Shown here one piece after another: positions 7,254 to 15,493 of a stretch of 34,264 nucleotides of DNA. A model generated the notes under the pieces. That model saw nothing but the letters and a program-made list of their open reading frames with translations. It made no database searches and was not told the origin of the DNA. Every line of letters starts with the position of its first letter. Position 1 is the stretch's first letter. Origin of the DNA: 2-02-FULL-66-22 sp964576535. GTDB lineage: Bacteria > Methylomirabilota > Methylomirabilia > Methylomirabilales > 2-02-FULL-66-22. Location: assembly GCA_964576535.1 (NCBI GenBank), contig CAZNWB010000034.1:1-34264 (forward strand), read 5' to 3'. Position numbers and translations under genes: made by a program.

Positions 7254-8519
7254 GTGCCCGCACCCGTCATCGCCATCGTGGGCCGGCCCAACGTGGGGAA
7301 GTCCACGCTCTTCAACCGCTTGCTGGGCGGCCGGCGCGCCATCGTCGATGACACCCCCGGTGTCACCCGCGACCGCCTCTATGGGGAGTGCGACTGGCGC
7401 GGCCGGCGCCTGGTCCTGGTGGATACCGGCGGATTCGAGCCCGAGGCCACGGGCATCATGGCCTTGGTGCGCGTCCAGGCGGAGCAGGCCGTGGCCGAGG
7501 CGGGCGTGATCCTCTTCATGGTGGACGCCAAGGACGGGCTCACCCCCACCGATATCGAGGTGGCGGCCTTGCTCCGGAAGGCGGCGGCGCGACCCATCCT
7601 CCTTGTCGTGAACAAGGTGGATGCCGCCAGCCAGGAGGCCCTGGCAGCCGACTTTCACCGGCTGGGATTCGCCGAGGTGCTTCCCATCTCGGCGGAGCAA
7701 GGCGCGGGCATCGGCGAGCTCCTGGATGCGGTGGCTGCCCAGGTGCCCGGGGAGGAGGCCCCTCCGGCGGAAGCGGGAGCGGTCACCGTGGCGGTCATCG
7801 GCCGGCCCAACGTGGGAAAGTCGTCGCTGGTCAACCGGATCCTGGGGGCCGAGCGTGTCCTGGTCAGTCCCGAGCCGGGGACGACCCGGGACGCCGTGGA
7901 CACCCGGTTCAGCTACCACGGCCGGAACTACGTCCTGGTGGACACGGCCGGGATCCGTGCCAAGGGCCGCATCGGCCGGTCGGTGGAGCGGTACAGCGTC
8001 GCCCGCGCCCTGGCCGCCGTGCGCCGGGCGGACGTGGCGCTGATCCTGCTGGACGCGGTGGAGGGCGTCACGGCCCAGGACACGAAAATCGGCGGCGATG
8101 CGCACGAGGCAGGCTGTGCCAGCGTCCTGGTCGTGAACAAGTGGGACTATCGCGCGGGCAAGCCCGGCGCGGCCGAGGAGTTTCGCCTTGCCGTGCAGGA
8201 GCGATTTAAGTATCTTGCCTATGCGCCGATGACCTTTGTCTCCGCGCTGACCGGGCATCGCGTGATGCACCTGTTCCCCCTGATCGACACGGTGGCGGCG
8301 GAGCGGGAACGCCGGATCCCCACGCCCGAGCTGAACGCCGTGATCCAGGAGGCGGTGACGCGCCGGCCGCCCCCCGCGGATCGAGGCCGCCAGGTCCGTG
8401 TGCGCTACGTCACCCAGGTGGGTGTCAAACCGCCCACCTTCCTCTGCTTTGGCACGGCGGCCGGCGGCCTGCACTTTTCCTATCTGCGGTATCTGGAGAA
8501 CTGCCTGCGCAAGGCCTAC
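7254..8519 (+). CDS. der: Ribosome-assembly GTPase Der (EngA), 3' end lost in gap
   Basis: Double-Era-like GTPase needed for 50S subunit maturation. The 422 visible residues contain two complete G domains. Domain 1: GRPNVGKST (10-18), PGVTRD switch I, DTGG, NKVD. Domain 2: GRPNVGKSS (183-191), PGTTRD, DTAGIR, NKWD. A KH-like C-terminal domain follows (RVRYVTQVGVKPPTFLCF) and breaks off at the N gap after YLENCLRKAY, so some 20-40 residues are missing. GTG 7254 is chosen because it directly precedes PAPVIAIVGRPN and follows GGAGGGAGG at 7237-7245; an earlier in-frame ATG would add residues unlike the family. Confidence 0.97.
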
Positions 8520-8619
8520 NNNNNNNNNNNNNNNNNNNNNNNNNNNNNNNNNNNNNNNNNNNNNNNNNNNNNNNNNNNNNNNNNNNNNNNNNNNNNNNNN
8601 NNNNNNNNNNNNNNNNNNN
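8520..8619. other. Assembly gap (100 N)
   Basis: Placeholder of unknown length that removes the end of der. The sequence resumes 17 nt before a tandem-repeat element (8637-8708) of a class that occurs at least twice more in the window, so the repeat is a likely cause of the break. Confidence 0.99.
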
Positions 8620-8636
8620 CGGGCAACGGGTAGTTC

Positions 8637-8708
8637 CGGTTGGTCGGTTGTCAGTTGTCAGTTTGAAATTTCCAGTTGAATCCGGTTGTCCGTTGTCGGT
8701 TTTGAATT
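8637..8708. repeat. Tandem GGTTGTC-type 7-nt repeat element (right arm)
   Basis: GGTTGTC (8646-8652), AGTTGTC, AGTTTGA and then an AAATTTCC AGTTGA end, followed by a second run GGTTGTC (8684-8690), CGTTGTC, GGTTTTGAATTGA. The order of units and the TTTGAAATTT end match the right arms of the elements at 24122-24239 and 31500-31619. The complementary GACAACC arm expected to its left would fall in the N gap. Confidence 0.75.
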
Positions 8709-8796
8709 GAAGTCCTGGCGCGGGGGATGAGAGCCATGGGAACGAGTCGGTGACGAGGTTCACCGGGGTGAGGAATCTATCAGTGCGAGGCCGACC

Positions 8797-10290
8797 GTGA
8801 GCCGCCAGGACGTTGATGTAGCTGTGGTGGGCGCCGGGATCGGCGGCCTGGCGACGGCCGCTCTCCTGGCCCGCAGCAGGCGGTCGGTGATCCTCCTGGA
8901 TCGCGCCCCCGTTGCCGGCGGGGTCTGCCAGCCCCTGGTGCACGAGGCCTACCGGTTCGACGTGGGGGCGACCCTCCTCACCGGCTTCGGCCCGGGCGGG
9001 CCACTCCGGCTCCTCTGCCAGCGCCTGGGCATCACCCTGCCTGTCAGAGCCTGCGACCCGGCGATGCAGGTGGCCCTGCCACACCATCGCATCAGCCTCT
9101 GGGCAGAGCCGGAGGCCTGGTGGCGCGAGATCCGCCGGGAATTCCCCGACGACCAGGCGGGCTGGCGGGCGCTCTGGGCGGACCTCACGGCCCTGGTGCA
9201 GGAACGCGAGCGGGCGCTCCAGGAACTCCCGCCACTGCCGCCCGAAGGGTGGGGAGAGCGCCTTCGGCTCTGGCGCGTCCTGACGCTGGGGACGCTGTCT
9301 CCCGGACCGGGGCAATCCGGCGCGGTGTTGAAGCGGGCCCTGACCACCCCGTTTCAGGCGACCATGCATCGCCACCGCCTCGGCGAGGGGAGCCAGCGCG
9401 TACTCGAGGCGGCCCTCTGGTACCTGGCACTGCGGGACCCGAGCGAGTGCTCCACCCTCGAGGCGGCCGTGGTCCTGCACCAGGCCCGACATGGCGCCGC
9501 CGCCATTCCGGGCGGGACCGCGGCCCTTATGGACGCCTTGGGCGAACAGTTCCAGAAGGACGGGGGACTGTTGCGCCTGGGGACATCGGCCGCCCGGTTG
9601 CACCTGGAGGGAGGCCGGGTCCGCGGTGTGGTGACGAGCGCCGGGGAGACGATCCACGCCCGATGGGTCGTGACCAACGTCCCGCCGGGCGTTCTGACCG
9701 GAAGCCTGCTGCCACCACGACGCGGATGGCTCCAGGGCCGCAGCCCCGTGGACGTTCCCTGGGAGCCAACGCTCACTGCGGAGCTCATGGTGTTGGCGGT
9801 CCCGGAGGCGTTGCTCCCCTCCGAGCTATCGGGACTCTGCTTTGTTATCCGGGATCCCCACCGCCCCGCACGGGCGGAGAATCTGGCCTTTGTCCGGACG
9901 GCGCCGGCCTGGGACGAGAGCCAGGCGCCAGGGGGCGTCCGGTGCCTGAGCGTGGGCCGATTCGTCCCGGCAGGCTCTGTTTCCGCGGAGGCGGCCGTGG
10001 AGGCGGACCTGCTGGCCGCGGTGGATCAGCTCGTCCCGGGCATCGCCGGCGCCATGGCGTACCACCGGGTCCTGCTGCCCGCGGCCCTGGCAGAGGTCTG
10101 GGGTCGCCCGGCGGCTGCCGTCCGGTACGGGGTGGAGACGCGGAACTGGCTGGGGCAGCGCGGCCTGCCGCATCGCCTGGGCTGGCCGGGCCTCCTGGCC
10201 CTGGGGGACTGGACGTATCCCGGCCGTCTGGTCGCCCAGGTGGCAGAGGGCGCGATGCGGGTGGCCGACCTGATCATCCCGGAGGTGTGA
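8797..10290 (+). CDS. CrtI-like NAD(P)/FAD-dependent oxidoreductase
   Basis: 497 aa flavoprotein of the phytoene desaturase/CRTISO superfamily. An N-terminal dinucleotide-binding fold is clear (VAVVGAGIGGLATAALLARS, glycines at 12-17), followed by the VAGGVCQPLVHEAYRFDVGA region where these enzymes have G-G-x-x-x-T and D-x-G-x-x, and a C-terminal FAD motif LALGDWTYPGRLVAQVAEGA. Characterised members desaturate or isomerise carotenoids; others are retinol-saturase-like or of unknown use. No carotenoid gene is adjacent, so the substrate is open. GTG 8797 follows GCGAGG by six bases and starts exactly at the fold. The purine permease starts 23 nt after its stop. Confidence 0.88.
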   Translation: MSRQDVDVAVVGAGIGGLATAALLARSRRSVILLDRAPVAGGVCQPLVHEAYRFDVGATLLTGFGPGGPLRLLCQRLGITLPVRACDPAMQVALPHHRISLWAEPEAWWREIRREFPDDQAGWRALWADLTALVQERERALQELPPLPPEGWGERLRLWRVLTLGTLSPGPGQSGAVLKRALTTPFQATMHRHRLGEGSQRVLEAALWYLALRDPSECSTLEAAVVLHQARHGAAAIPGGTAALMDALGEQFQKDGGLLRLGTSAARLHLEGGRVRGVVTSAGETIHARWVVTNVPPGVLTGSLLPPRRGWLQGRSPVDVPWEPTLTAELMVLAVPEALLPSELSGLCFVIRDPHRPARAENLAFVRTAPAWDESQAPGGVRCLSVGRFVPAGSVSAEAAVEADLLAAVDQLVPGIAGAMAYHRVLLPAALAEVWGRPAAAVRYGVETRNWLGQRGLPHRLGWPGLLALGDWTYPGRLVAQVAEGAMRVADLIIPEV

Positions 10291-10313
10291 GGGAGGAGGC
10301 AGCGAAGAAGACC

Positions 10314-11699
10314 ATGCTGGAGCGGTGGTTCGACCTGCGGGCACGAGGGACGACCGCGGGGACGGAAATCCTGGCCGGAATCACGACCTTCATGGTCATG
10401 GCCTACATCATCTTTGTGAACCCTGCCATCTTGAATTTCTCCGGGATCAAGGATCTCCAGAATCTGGGACCGGGATTTGCCCCGACGCTGGCCGCCACGT
10501 GTCTCGTGGCGGGGGTCATGACCATCATGATGGGGGTGGTGACGAACTATCCCTTCGCGGTGGCCTCGGGCATGGGCCTGAACGCGGTGGTGGCGTTCCA
10601 GCTCATCGTGGGGATGAAGCTCCCCTGGTCCGCGGCCATGGGGGTGATCTTCCTGGAGGGGATCATCATCACGATCCTGGTCCTCACCGGGTTCCGCGAG
10701 GCGGTGATGGACGCCATCCCCATGTCCCTCAAGCGGGCCATCGGCGTGGGGATCGGCCTGTTCATCCTCTTCATCGGCCTGTTTTCGGGAGGCCTGGTGA
10801 AGCCGGGCCCGCCCGGGGTGCCCGTCACGCTGGGCAACTTCAACTCGCTGCCGGTCCTGGTTACCCTCGTCGGGCTGTTCCTGACGGTGGCCCTCATGGC
10901 GCTCCGGGTCAAGGGGGCGCTCCTGATCGGGATCCTGTTGACGACCGTGGTGGCCATCGCCGTGAATGCCGCCAGCGGCTACAAGGCGTTCAGCCTCCCG
11001 GGCGTCGCCGTGGTGCCCTCCAAGCTCCTGGCCCTGCCGGACTTCTCCACCGTCGGCCGCGGGCTGGACGTCTCGGTATTCTGGCGTGTGGGCGTCCTGG
11101 GGGCGATCCTGGCCATCTTCTCCATCATGCTGGCGGACTTCTTCGACACCATGGGGACCGTCATCGGCATCGCCGGCGAGGCGGGATGGCTGGACGCGCG
11201 CGGGAGGCTTCCGCGACTGAACCGGGTGCTGCTGGTGGACTCGCTGTCGGCCGTCTTCGGCGGGTTCGCCTCGGCCAGCTCCGCCACCACCTACATCGAG
11301 AGCGCCGCCGGCGTCTCCGAAGGGGGCCGGACCGGCCTCACCTCCCTGGTCACCGGACTCCTGTTCTTCCTGGCCCTCTTTGTCTCTCCCCTGGCCGGCG
11401 TGGTCCCACCCCAGGCGACGGCCGCCGCCCTGATCGTCGTCGGATACCTGATGTGCAGCATCGTGAAGGACATCCCCTTCCGGGACTTCGAGGAGGGCTT
11501 CCCGGCCCTCATGACCCTGGTCGTGATGCCCTTCACCTACAGCATCACCAACGGGATCGGGGCGGGCTTTGTCACCCACACCTTCATCAAGCTGATCCGG
11601 GGCAAGGCCCGCGAGGTGCACGGGATGATGTGGCTGGCGACCATCGCCTTCGTCATCTACTTCGCGCTCCCCTGGCTGCGCATGGTGGTTGGTTTCTAG
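10314..11699 (+). CDS. NCS2-family purine permease (AzgA/PbuG type)
   Basis: 461 aa inner-membrane carrier with about twelve to fourteen hydrophobic segments. The N-terminus has the signature of the AzgA-like branch of nucleobase-cation symporter 2: RGTTAGTEILAGITTFMVMA followed by IIFVNPAIL. Inside, SGMGLNAVVAF and DFFDTMGTVIGIAGEAG correspond to the conserved helices that bind the base. Family members import adenine, guanine or hypoxanthine with protons. ATG 10314 begins LERWFDLRARGTTAG; upstream the purine-rich GAGGAGG at 10293-10299 is a little far and GAAGAAG at 10303-10309 is close. It probably shares a transcript with the oxidoreductase before it. A GC hairpin lies 24 nt after the stop. 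Confidence 0.93.
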   Translation: MLERWFDLRARGTTAGTEILAGITTFMVMAYIIFVNPAILNFSGIKDLQNLGPGFAPTLAATCLVAGVMTIMMGVVTNYPFAVASGMGLNAVVAFQLIVGMKLPWSAAMGVIFLEGIIITILVLTGFREAVMDAIPMSLKRAIGVGIGLFILFIGLFSGGLVKPGPPGVPVTLGNFNSLPVLVTLVGLFLTVALMALRVKGALLIGILLTTVVAIAVNAASGYKAFSLPGVAVVPSKLLALPDFSTVGRGLDVSVFWRVGVLGAILAIFSIMLADFFDTMGTVIGIAGEAGWLDARGRLPRLNRVLLVDSLSAVFGGFASASSATTYIESAAGVSEGGRTGLTSLVTGLLFFLALFVSPLAGVVPPQATAAALIVVGYLMCSIVKDIPFRDFEEGFPALMTLVVMPFTYSITNGIGAGFVTHTFIKLIRGKAREVHGMMWLATIAFVIYFALPWLRMVVGF

Positions 11700-11722
11700 A
11701 TAGGACCATGCAACCGCAGACA

Positions 11723-11740
11723 CCCAGCGCGAGCGCTGGG
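11723..11740 (+). terminator. GC hairpin after the purine permease gene
   Basis: CCCAGCGC (11723-11730), GA, GCGCTGGG (11733-11740): a perfect 8-bp palindromic stem 24 nt after the stop codon. There is no T-run, so it is at best a weak or Rho-assisted terminator, or an mRNA-stabilising hairpin. Confidence 0.45.
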
Positions 11741-11927
11741 CACCCGGCAGTTAAACGCAGATGAGATTATGAAAGGGGCGCGCGGCAGCGGAATCACGAA
11801 CGGGAGGGCGAGTCAGTGATGGATGCGGCACGGACGCGTTGTCCCATGTCTGCTCTTCCAGACGATCGGGGGATCGCGTGAGTCGTGCGGAATTGCGGAA
11901 CTCCCCGGAACATCGAGGGGTTTGGTC

Positions 11928-11957
11928 TTGACACTTTCTTGAGCCCTGTGCTACCAC
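11928..11957 (+). promoter_or_regulatory. Promoter of the icd-mdh operon
   Basis: TTGACA (11928-11933), 18-nt spacer, TACCAC (11952-11957) preceded by TGC, that is an extended -10. The start would be near 11964, giving a leader of about 83 nt. The arrangement closely matches the promoter of ribD (TTGACACTT, 18-nt spacer, TGC before TAGCCT). Confidence 0.6.
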
Positions 11958-12046
11958 ACTCTCGTTGACGCACACGCCAATTCCAGGAAGGCTCTCGCTT
12001 CGTTATTCCTGCCACGTTCAGCCCGAAACGCAGAGGGGAGGCAATC

Positions 12047-13297
12047 ATGGCGACGAAGGTGAAGCTCGTTCCACCCAAGGACGGTAAGGCCATCACGCTG
12101 CGGGGCAAGAAGATGGTCGTGCCCGACAACCCCATCATCCCCTTCATCGAGGGGGACGGGACCGGCGTGGACATCTGGCCGGCCTCCCGGCGGGTCCTGG
12201 ATGCGGCCGTGGCCAAGGCGTACGGCGGGGCCAAGCGGATCGCCTGGTTTGAGGTGTATGCCGGCGAGAAGGCCAACCGGGTGTACGGCCAGGAGATCTG
12301 GCTGCCGGATGACACGCTGAAGGTCATCCAGAAGTACCGGGTGGCCATCAAGGGGCCGCTCACCACGCCGGTGGGCGGCGGCATCCGGTCCATCAACGTG
12401 GCGCTGCGGCAGCTCCTGGATCTGTACGTGTGTCTCCGGCCGGTCCGCTGGTTCAAGGGCGTGCCGTCCCCCGTCAAGCACCCGGAGCTGGTGGACATGG
12501 TGGTCTTCCGCGAGAACACCGAGGACATCTACGCCGGGATCGAGTGGGAGGCGGGGACCCCCGAGGCCAAGAAGGTCGTCGCCTGGCTGCAGAAGGAGAT
12601 GAAGGTCACGAAGATCCGCTTCCCCAAGACCTCCAGCATCGGGATCAAGCCCGTGTCCATCGAGGGCACCAAGCGGCTGGTACGCGCCGCCCTCCGCTAC
12701 GCCCTCCAGCACAAGCGGCGGAACCTGACGTTAGTCCACAAGGGCAACATCATGAAGTTTACCGAGGGCGGATTCCGCAAGTGGGGCTACGAGCTGGTGA
12801 AGGAGGAGTTCAAGGACGTGGCGGTGAGCTGGGACGATTGCGGCGGGACGCCCGGCACCAAGCTCCTGGTCAAGGACGTGATCGCCGACGCCTTCCTGCA
12901 GCAGATCCTCACCCGGCCGGCCGAGTACGACGTCATCGCCACCTTGAACCTGAACGGCGACTACGTCTCCGACGCGCTGGCGGCCCAGGTGGGCGGGATC
13001 GGCATCGCCCCGGGTGGAAACATCAATTATGACACGGGCCACGCCATCTTCGAGGCGACCCACGGCACCGCCCCCAAGTATGCCCGCCAGGACAAGGTCA
13101 ACCCGGGCTCCGTGATCCTCTCGGGCGCCATGATGCTGGAGCACCTGGGTTGGGTCGAGGCGGCCAACAAGATCTACGAGGCGGTGGCCGCCACGATCGG
13201 CGAGAAGATCGTGACCTATGACTTTGCCCGGCTGATGGAGGGGGCCCGCGAGGTGAAGTGCTCGGCATTCGCCAGCGCCGTCATCGAGCACATGTGA
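12047..13297 (+). CDS. icd: Isocitrate dehydrogenase, NADP-dependent
   Basis: Cytosolic TCA enzyme converting isocitrate to 2-oxoglutarate and CO2. 416 aa, the normal length of the homodimeric E. coli type. Substrate-binding Ser, Asn and Arg residues are visible in GGIRSINVALRQ and CLRPVRWF (about residues 107-135), and the cofactor loop HGTAPKYARQDKVNPGS (about 339-355) has the Lys-Tyr pair that selects NADP over NAD. GAGGGGAGGC at 12032-12041 is a good ribosome-binding site for ATG 12047. First gene of the TCA block; mdh follows after 33 nt. The usual phosphorylation-site serine lies in the SINVAL motif, though no kinase gene is in view. Confidence 0.98.
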   Translation: MATKVKLVPPKDGKAITLRGKKMVVPDNPIIPFIEGDGTGVDIWPASRRVLDAAVAKAYGGAKRIAWFEVYAGEKANRVYGQEIWLPDDTLKVIQKYRVAIKGPLTTPVGGGIRSINVALRQLLDLYVCLRPVRWFKGVPSPVKHPELVDMVVFRENTEDIYAGIEWEAGTPEAKKVVAWLQKEMKVTKIRFPKTSSIGIKPVSIEGTKRLVRAALRYALQHKRRNLTLVHKGNIMKFTEGGFRKWGYELVKEEFKDVAVSWDDCGGTPGTKLLVKDVIADAFLQQILTRPAEYDVIATLNLNGDYVSDALAAQVGGIGIAPGGNINYDTGHAIFEATHGTAPKYARQDKVNPGSVILSGAMMLEHLGWVEAANKIYEAVAATIGEKIVTYDFARLMEGAREVKCSAFASAVIEHM

Positions 13298-13330
13298 CGT
13301 CATCGGAGGGGAGGGGGAAGGAGGCGGGAC

Positions 13331-14266
13331 ATGGCACGGAAGAAGATCGCCCTGATCGGCGCGGGCCAGATCGGGGGCAACTTGGCCCTCCTGGCGGCCG
13401 AGAAGGAGCTGGGGGACATCGTCCTGTTCGACATCCCCGCGGCCGAGGGGATGGCCAAGGGCAAGGCCCTGGACATCGCCCAGTTCCTCCCGGTGGCCGG
13501 GCGGGACGCCCGGGTCACGGGCACGACATCCTGGGAGGACGTGGCCGGCGCCGACGTCTGCATCATCACGGCGGGGATCCCGCGCAAGCCGGGCATGAGC
13601 CGCGAGGACCTCTTGGACACCAACGTCAAGATCATCACGGACGTCGCCACCAACCTGAAGCGCGTGTGCCCCCACGCCTTTTGCATCGTGGTGGCGAACC
13701 CGCTGGACGCCATGGTCTATGCCTTCAAGAAGGTCACGGGGTTCCCCAAGCAGAAGGTGGTGGGGATGGCCGGGGTCCTGGACTCGGCGCGCTTCCGCGC
13801 CTTCGTGGCCATGGAGCTGAACGTCTCGGTGGAGGATGTCCAGGCCTTCGTGCTGGGCGGGCACGGCGACGACATGGTCCCGCTCACCCGCTGCTGCAGC
13901 GTCGGCGGCATTCCCGTGACGGAGCTCTTGCCCAAGGACCGCATTGACGCCATCGTGGAACGGACGCGGAAGGCGGGCGGAGAGCTCGTCGCCCTCTACA
14001 AGACCGGCAGTGCCTACTACGCGCCGGCGGCCACCTCCATCGTCATGGCCGAGTCGTACCTCCGCGACAAGAAGCGGGTCCTGCCCTGCGCCGCGTACCT
14101 GGAAGGGGAGTACGGAATCACCGGGTGCTACTTCGGCGTCCCGGTGGTGATCGGGGGCGGCGGCGTCGAGCGGATTCTGCAGGTGAAGCTGTCCGACGAA
14201 GAGAAGGCCCTGGTATTGAAGAGCCTGGAGAGCGTGAAGAAGACGACCCTGGAAACCAAGCTCTAA
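13331..14266 (+). CDS. mdh: Malate dehydrogenase (LDH-like type)
   Basis: NAD-dependent interconversion of malate and oxaloacetate, cytosolic. 311 aa, typical for the lactate-dehydrogenase-like group III malate dehydrogenases. Nucleotide-binding loop IGAGQIGGN (9-17), catalytic-loop segment ITAGIPRKPGMSREDL with the arginines that set dicarboxylate specificity, VANPLDAMVYAFKK, the active-site Asp/Arg segment GMAGVLDSARFRAF and the catalytic His in VLGGHGDDMVPL (about 177). GGAGGCGGG precedes the ATG. Lies 33 nt after icd, and its stop is followed immediately by the hairpin element at 14271-14361. Confidence 0.97.
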   Translation: MARKKIALIGAGQIGGNLALLAAEKELGDIVLFDIPAAEGMAKGKALDIAQFLPVAGRDARVTGTTSWEDVAGADVCIITAGIPRKPGMSREDLLDTNVKIITDVATNLKRVCPHAFCIVVANPLDAMVYAFKKVTGFPKQKVVGMAGVLDSARFRAFVAMELNVSVEDVQAFVLGGHGDDMVPLTRCCSVGGIPVTELLPKDRIDAIVERTRKAGGELVALYKTGSAYYAPAATSIVMAESYLRDKKRVLPCAAYLEGEYGITGCYFGVPVVIGGGGVERILQVKLSDEEKALVLKSLESVKKTTLETKL

Positions 14267-14270
14267 CGAG

Positions 14271-14361
14271 GGCGACAGCGACAGCGATATCCGACAGCGA
14301 CTGGGGCAGGGAGCGACTCGGCTTCGGGTTCTTTCGCTGTCGCTGTCGCAGTCCCTGTCGG
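14271..14361. repeat. Long GACAGC-unit inverted repeat between mdh and the lipoprotein gene
   Basis: GCGACAGCGACAGCGA (14272-14287) is the exact reverse complement of 14334-14349, a 16-bp perfect stem, and an inner CCGACAG (14291-14297) matches CTGTCGG (14354-14360). Each arm is built from tandem 6-nt GCGACA units. It begins five bases after the mdh stop and ends just before the ribosome-binding site of the next gene. Without a T-run it is unlikely to be a simple terminator. Confidence 0.85.
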
Positions 14362-14388
14362 CTTATGCCGAAAGGAGGCGGGACCAGG

Positions 14389-14700
14389 ATGCGACGTGCC
14401 CAGCGCTGGCTGACCTTGGGGTTGGTGATGTCCGTGGCGCTCCTGGCCGCGGGCTGTGGCCAGGAGCTCAAGAAGGAGAACGAGCAGCTCAAGTCCCAGG
14501 GAGCCACCCTGCAGAAGGAGAACGTGGAGCTGAAGGGCCAGGTGACCTCCCTCAAGGCGGACGCCGAGGCCCTGAAGAAACAGTTCGAGGATCTGGCCAA
14601 GGAGAAGCAAGGCCTCGAGGAGAAGTTGAAGGAGGCGGAGGTCAAGGCCTTGGCCAAGCCGGGGACCAGGCCGCCGCTCCGGTCGAAGAAGCCCTCGTAA
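14389..14700 (+). CDS. Coiled-coil lipoprotein
   Basis: 103 aa exported lipoprotein. Signal peptide MRRAQRWLTLGLVMSVALLA ends in the lipobox LAAGC, with lipidated Cys23. The mature part is a single charged coiled coil with regular heptads (KKENEQLKSQGATLQKENVE, LKADAEALKKQFEDLAKEKQ) and a short Pro/Lys-rich tail, reminiscent in shape of Lpp or small murein-linked spacers but not homologous by eye. AAAGGAGG at 14371-14378 precedes ATG 14389 by ten bases; an in-frame ATG at 14365 would lie before that site. It interrupts the TCA block between mdh and sdhC. Role unknown, probably envelope structure. Confidence 0.88.
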   Translation: MRRAQRWLTLGLVMSVALLAAGCGQELKKENEQLKSQGATLQKENVELKGQVTSLKADAEALKKQFEDLAKEKQGLEEKLKEAEVKALAKPGTRPPLRSKKPS

Positions 14701-14853
14701 GGGGAGCGGGGGCGACCGGGGACGGAAACCGGGGGCGTGGCCCTGCCCACCACGCATCGGGGATCGGCTGGTGCGGTGATGGACAACCGGCGCCTGGCGG
14801 CCAATAATGGAACCCCGGCGCCACAGACCGCAGTTCAGAGGTGAGGAACGACG

Positions 14854-15480
14854 ATGGGCACTCCAGGTGTCTGGCACTTCTACCTCCGCCGGTTGCACTC
14901 GCTCACCGGGATCTTTCCCATCGGGGTGTTCTTGATCGAGCACTTCTTCGGAAACGCCTTCGCCACCCGCGGGCCCGAGGCCTACAACCGGTACGTCGAG
15001 TTCCTGCTGGGCATGCCCTACCTGCCGGTGCTGGAGATCGGTCTGGTCTTCGGGCCGCTCTTGTTCCACGGGATCTACGGGCTGTTCATCAGTGCGGAGG
15101 CGGACATCCTCCATCCGGCACAGGGGCTGGGGGCGCGCTATCACAGTACGGCCTTCCTGCTGCAACGGATCACCGGGATCCTCCTGCTCGTGTACATCAG
15201 CTATCACGTCTGGAACACCCGGGTACAGGTCGTCTTCTTCGGGCAGCATGTGGATTACGCCTACATGGCCCGCTACTTCGCCCCGACGTACGAGAAGGTC
15301 GTCTACATCGTCGGCATTCTGTGCGCCTGTTACCACTTCGCCCACGGGCTGTTCAACGTTGCCTACAAGTGGGGGATCACGGTCAGCGCCAGGGCCCAGC
15401 GGGCCATGACCGTCGTCAGTCTGGCGGTCTTCGTGGCGATGAGCGCCGTGGGCATCCACATCCTGTTTTCCTTCAAGTAG
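14854..15480 (+). CDS. sdhC: Succinate dehydrogenase cytochrome b558 subunit
   Basis: Membrane anchor of complex II, 208 aa with five hydrophobic helices, of the B. subtilis/Wolinella type in which one polypeptide binds two haems. Histidines expected as haem ligands are visible in the helices: RRLHSLTGIFPIGVFLIEHF, GPLLFHGIYGLF, LVYISYHVWNT and YHFAHGLFNVAYKWG. GAGGTGAGG at 14838-14846 supports ATG 14854. The single anchor and the order C-A-B suggest a menaquinone-linked enzyme that could run as succinate dehydrogenase or fumarate reductase. The flavoprotein gene begins 13 nt after its stop. Confidence 0.94.
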   Translation: MGTPGVWHFYLRRLHSLTGIFPIGVFLIEHFFGNAFATRGPEAYNRYVEFLLGMPYLPVLEIGLVFGPLLFHGIYGLFISAEADILHPAQGLGARYHSTAFLLQRITGILLLVYISYHVWNTRVQVVFFGQHVDYAYMARYFAPTYEKVVYIVGILCACYHFAHGLFNVAYKWGITVSARAQRAMTVVSLAVFVAMSAVGIHILFSFK

Positions 15481-15493
15481 GGGGAGTCGGAGC

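Larger units (their letters stand above)
11700..12046. other. Spacer before icd
   Basis: 347 nt without a convincing gene. It holds a perfect GC hairpin (11723-11740), a short TTAAACGCAGATGAGAT stretch like a decayed ACGCAGAT-type intergenic repeat (11752-11768), and the icd promoter (11928-11957) with its leader of about 80 nt. Short frames on either strand have no recognisable product or ribosome-binding site. Confidence 0.7.

Noticed and set aside
8620..8633. End of der read as GNG-stop after the gap
   Set aside because: The frame across 100 placeholder N is arbitrary, so the apparent stop cannot be assigned to der.
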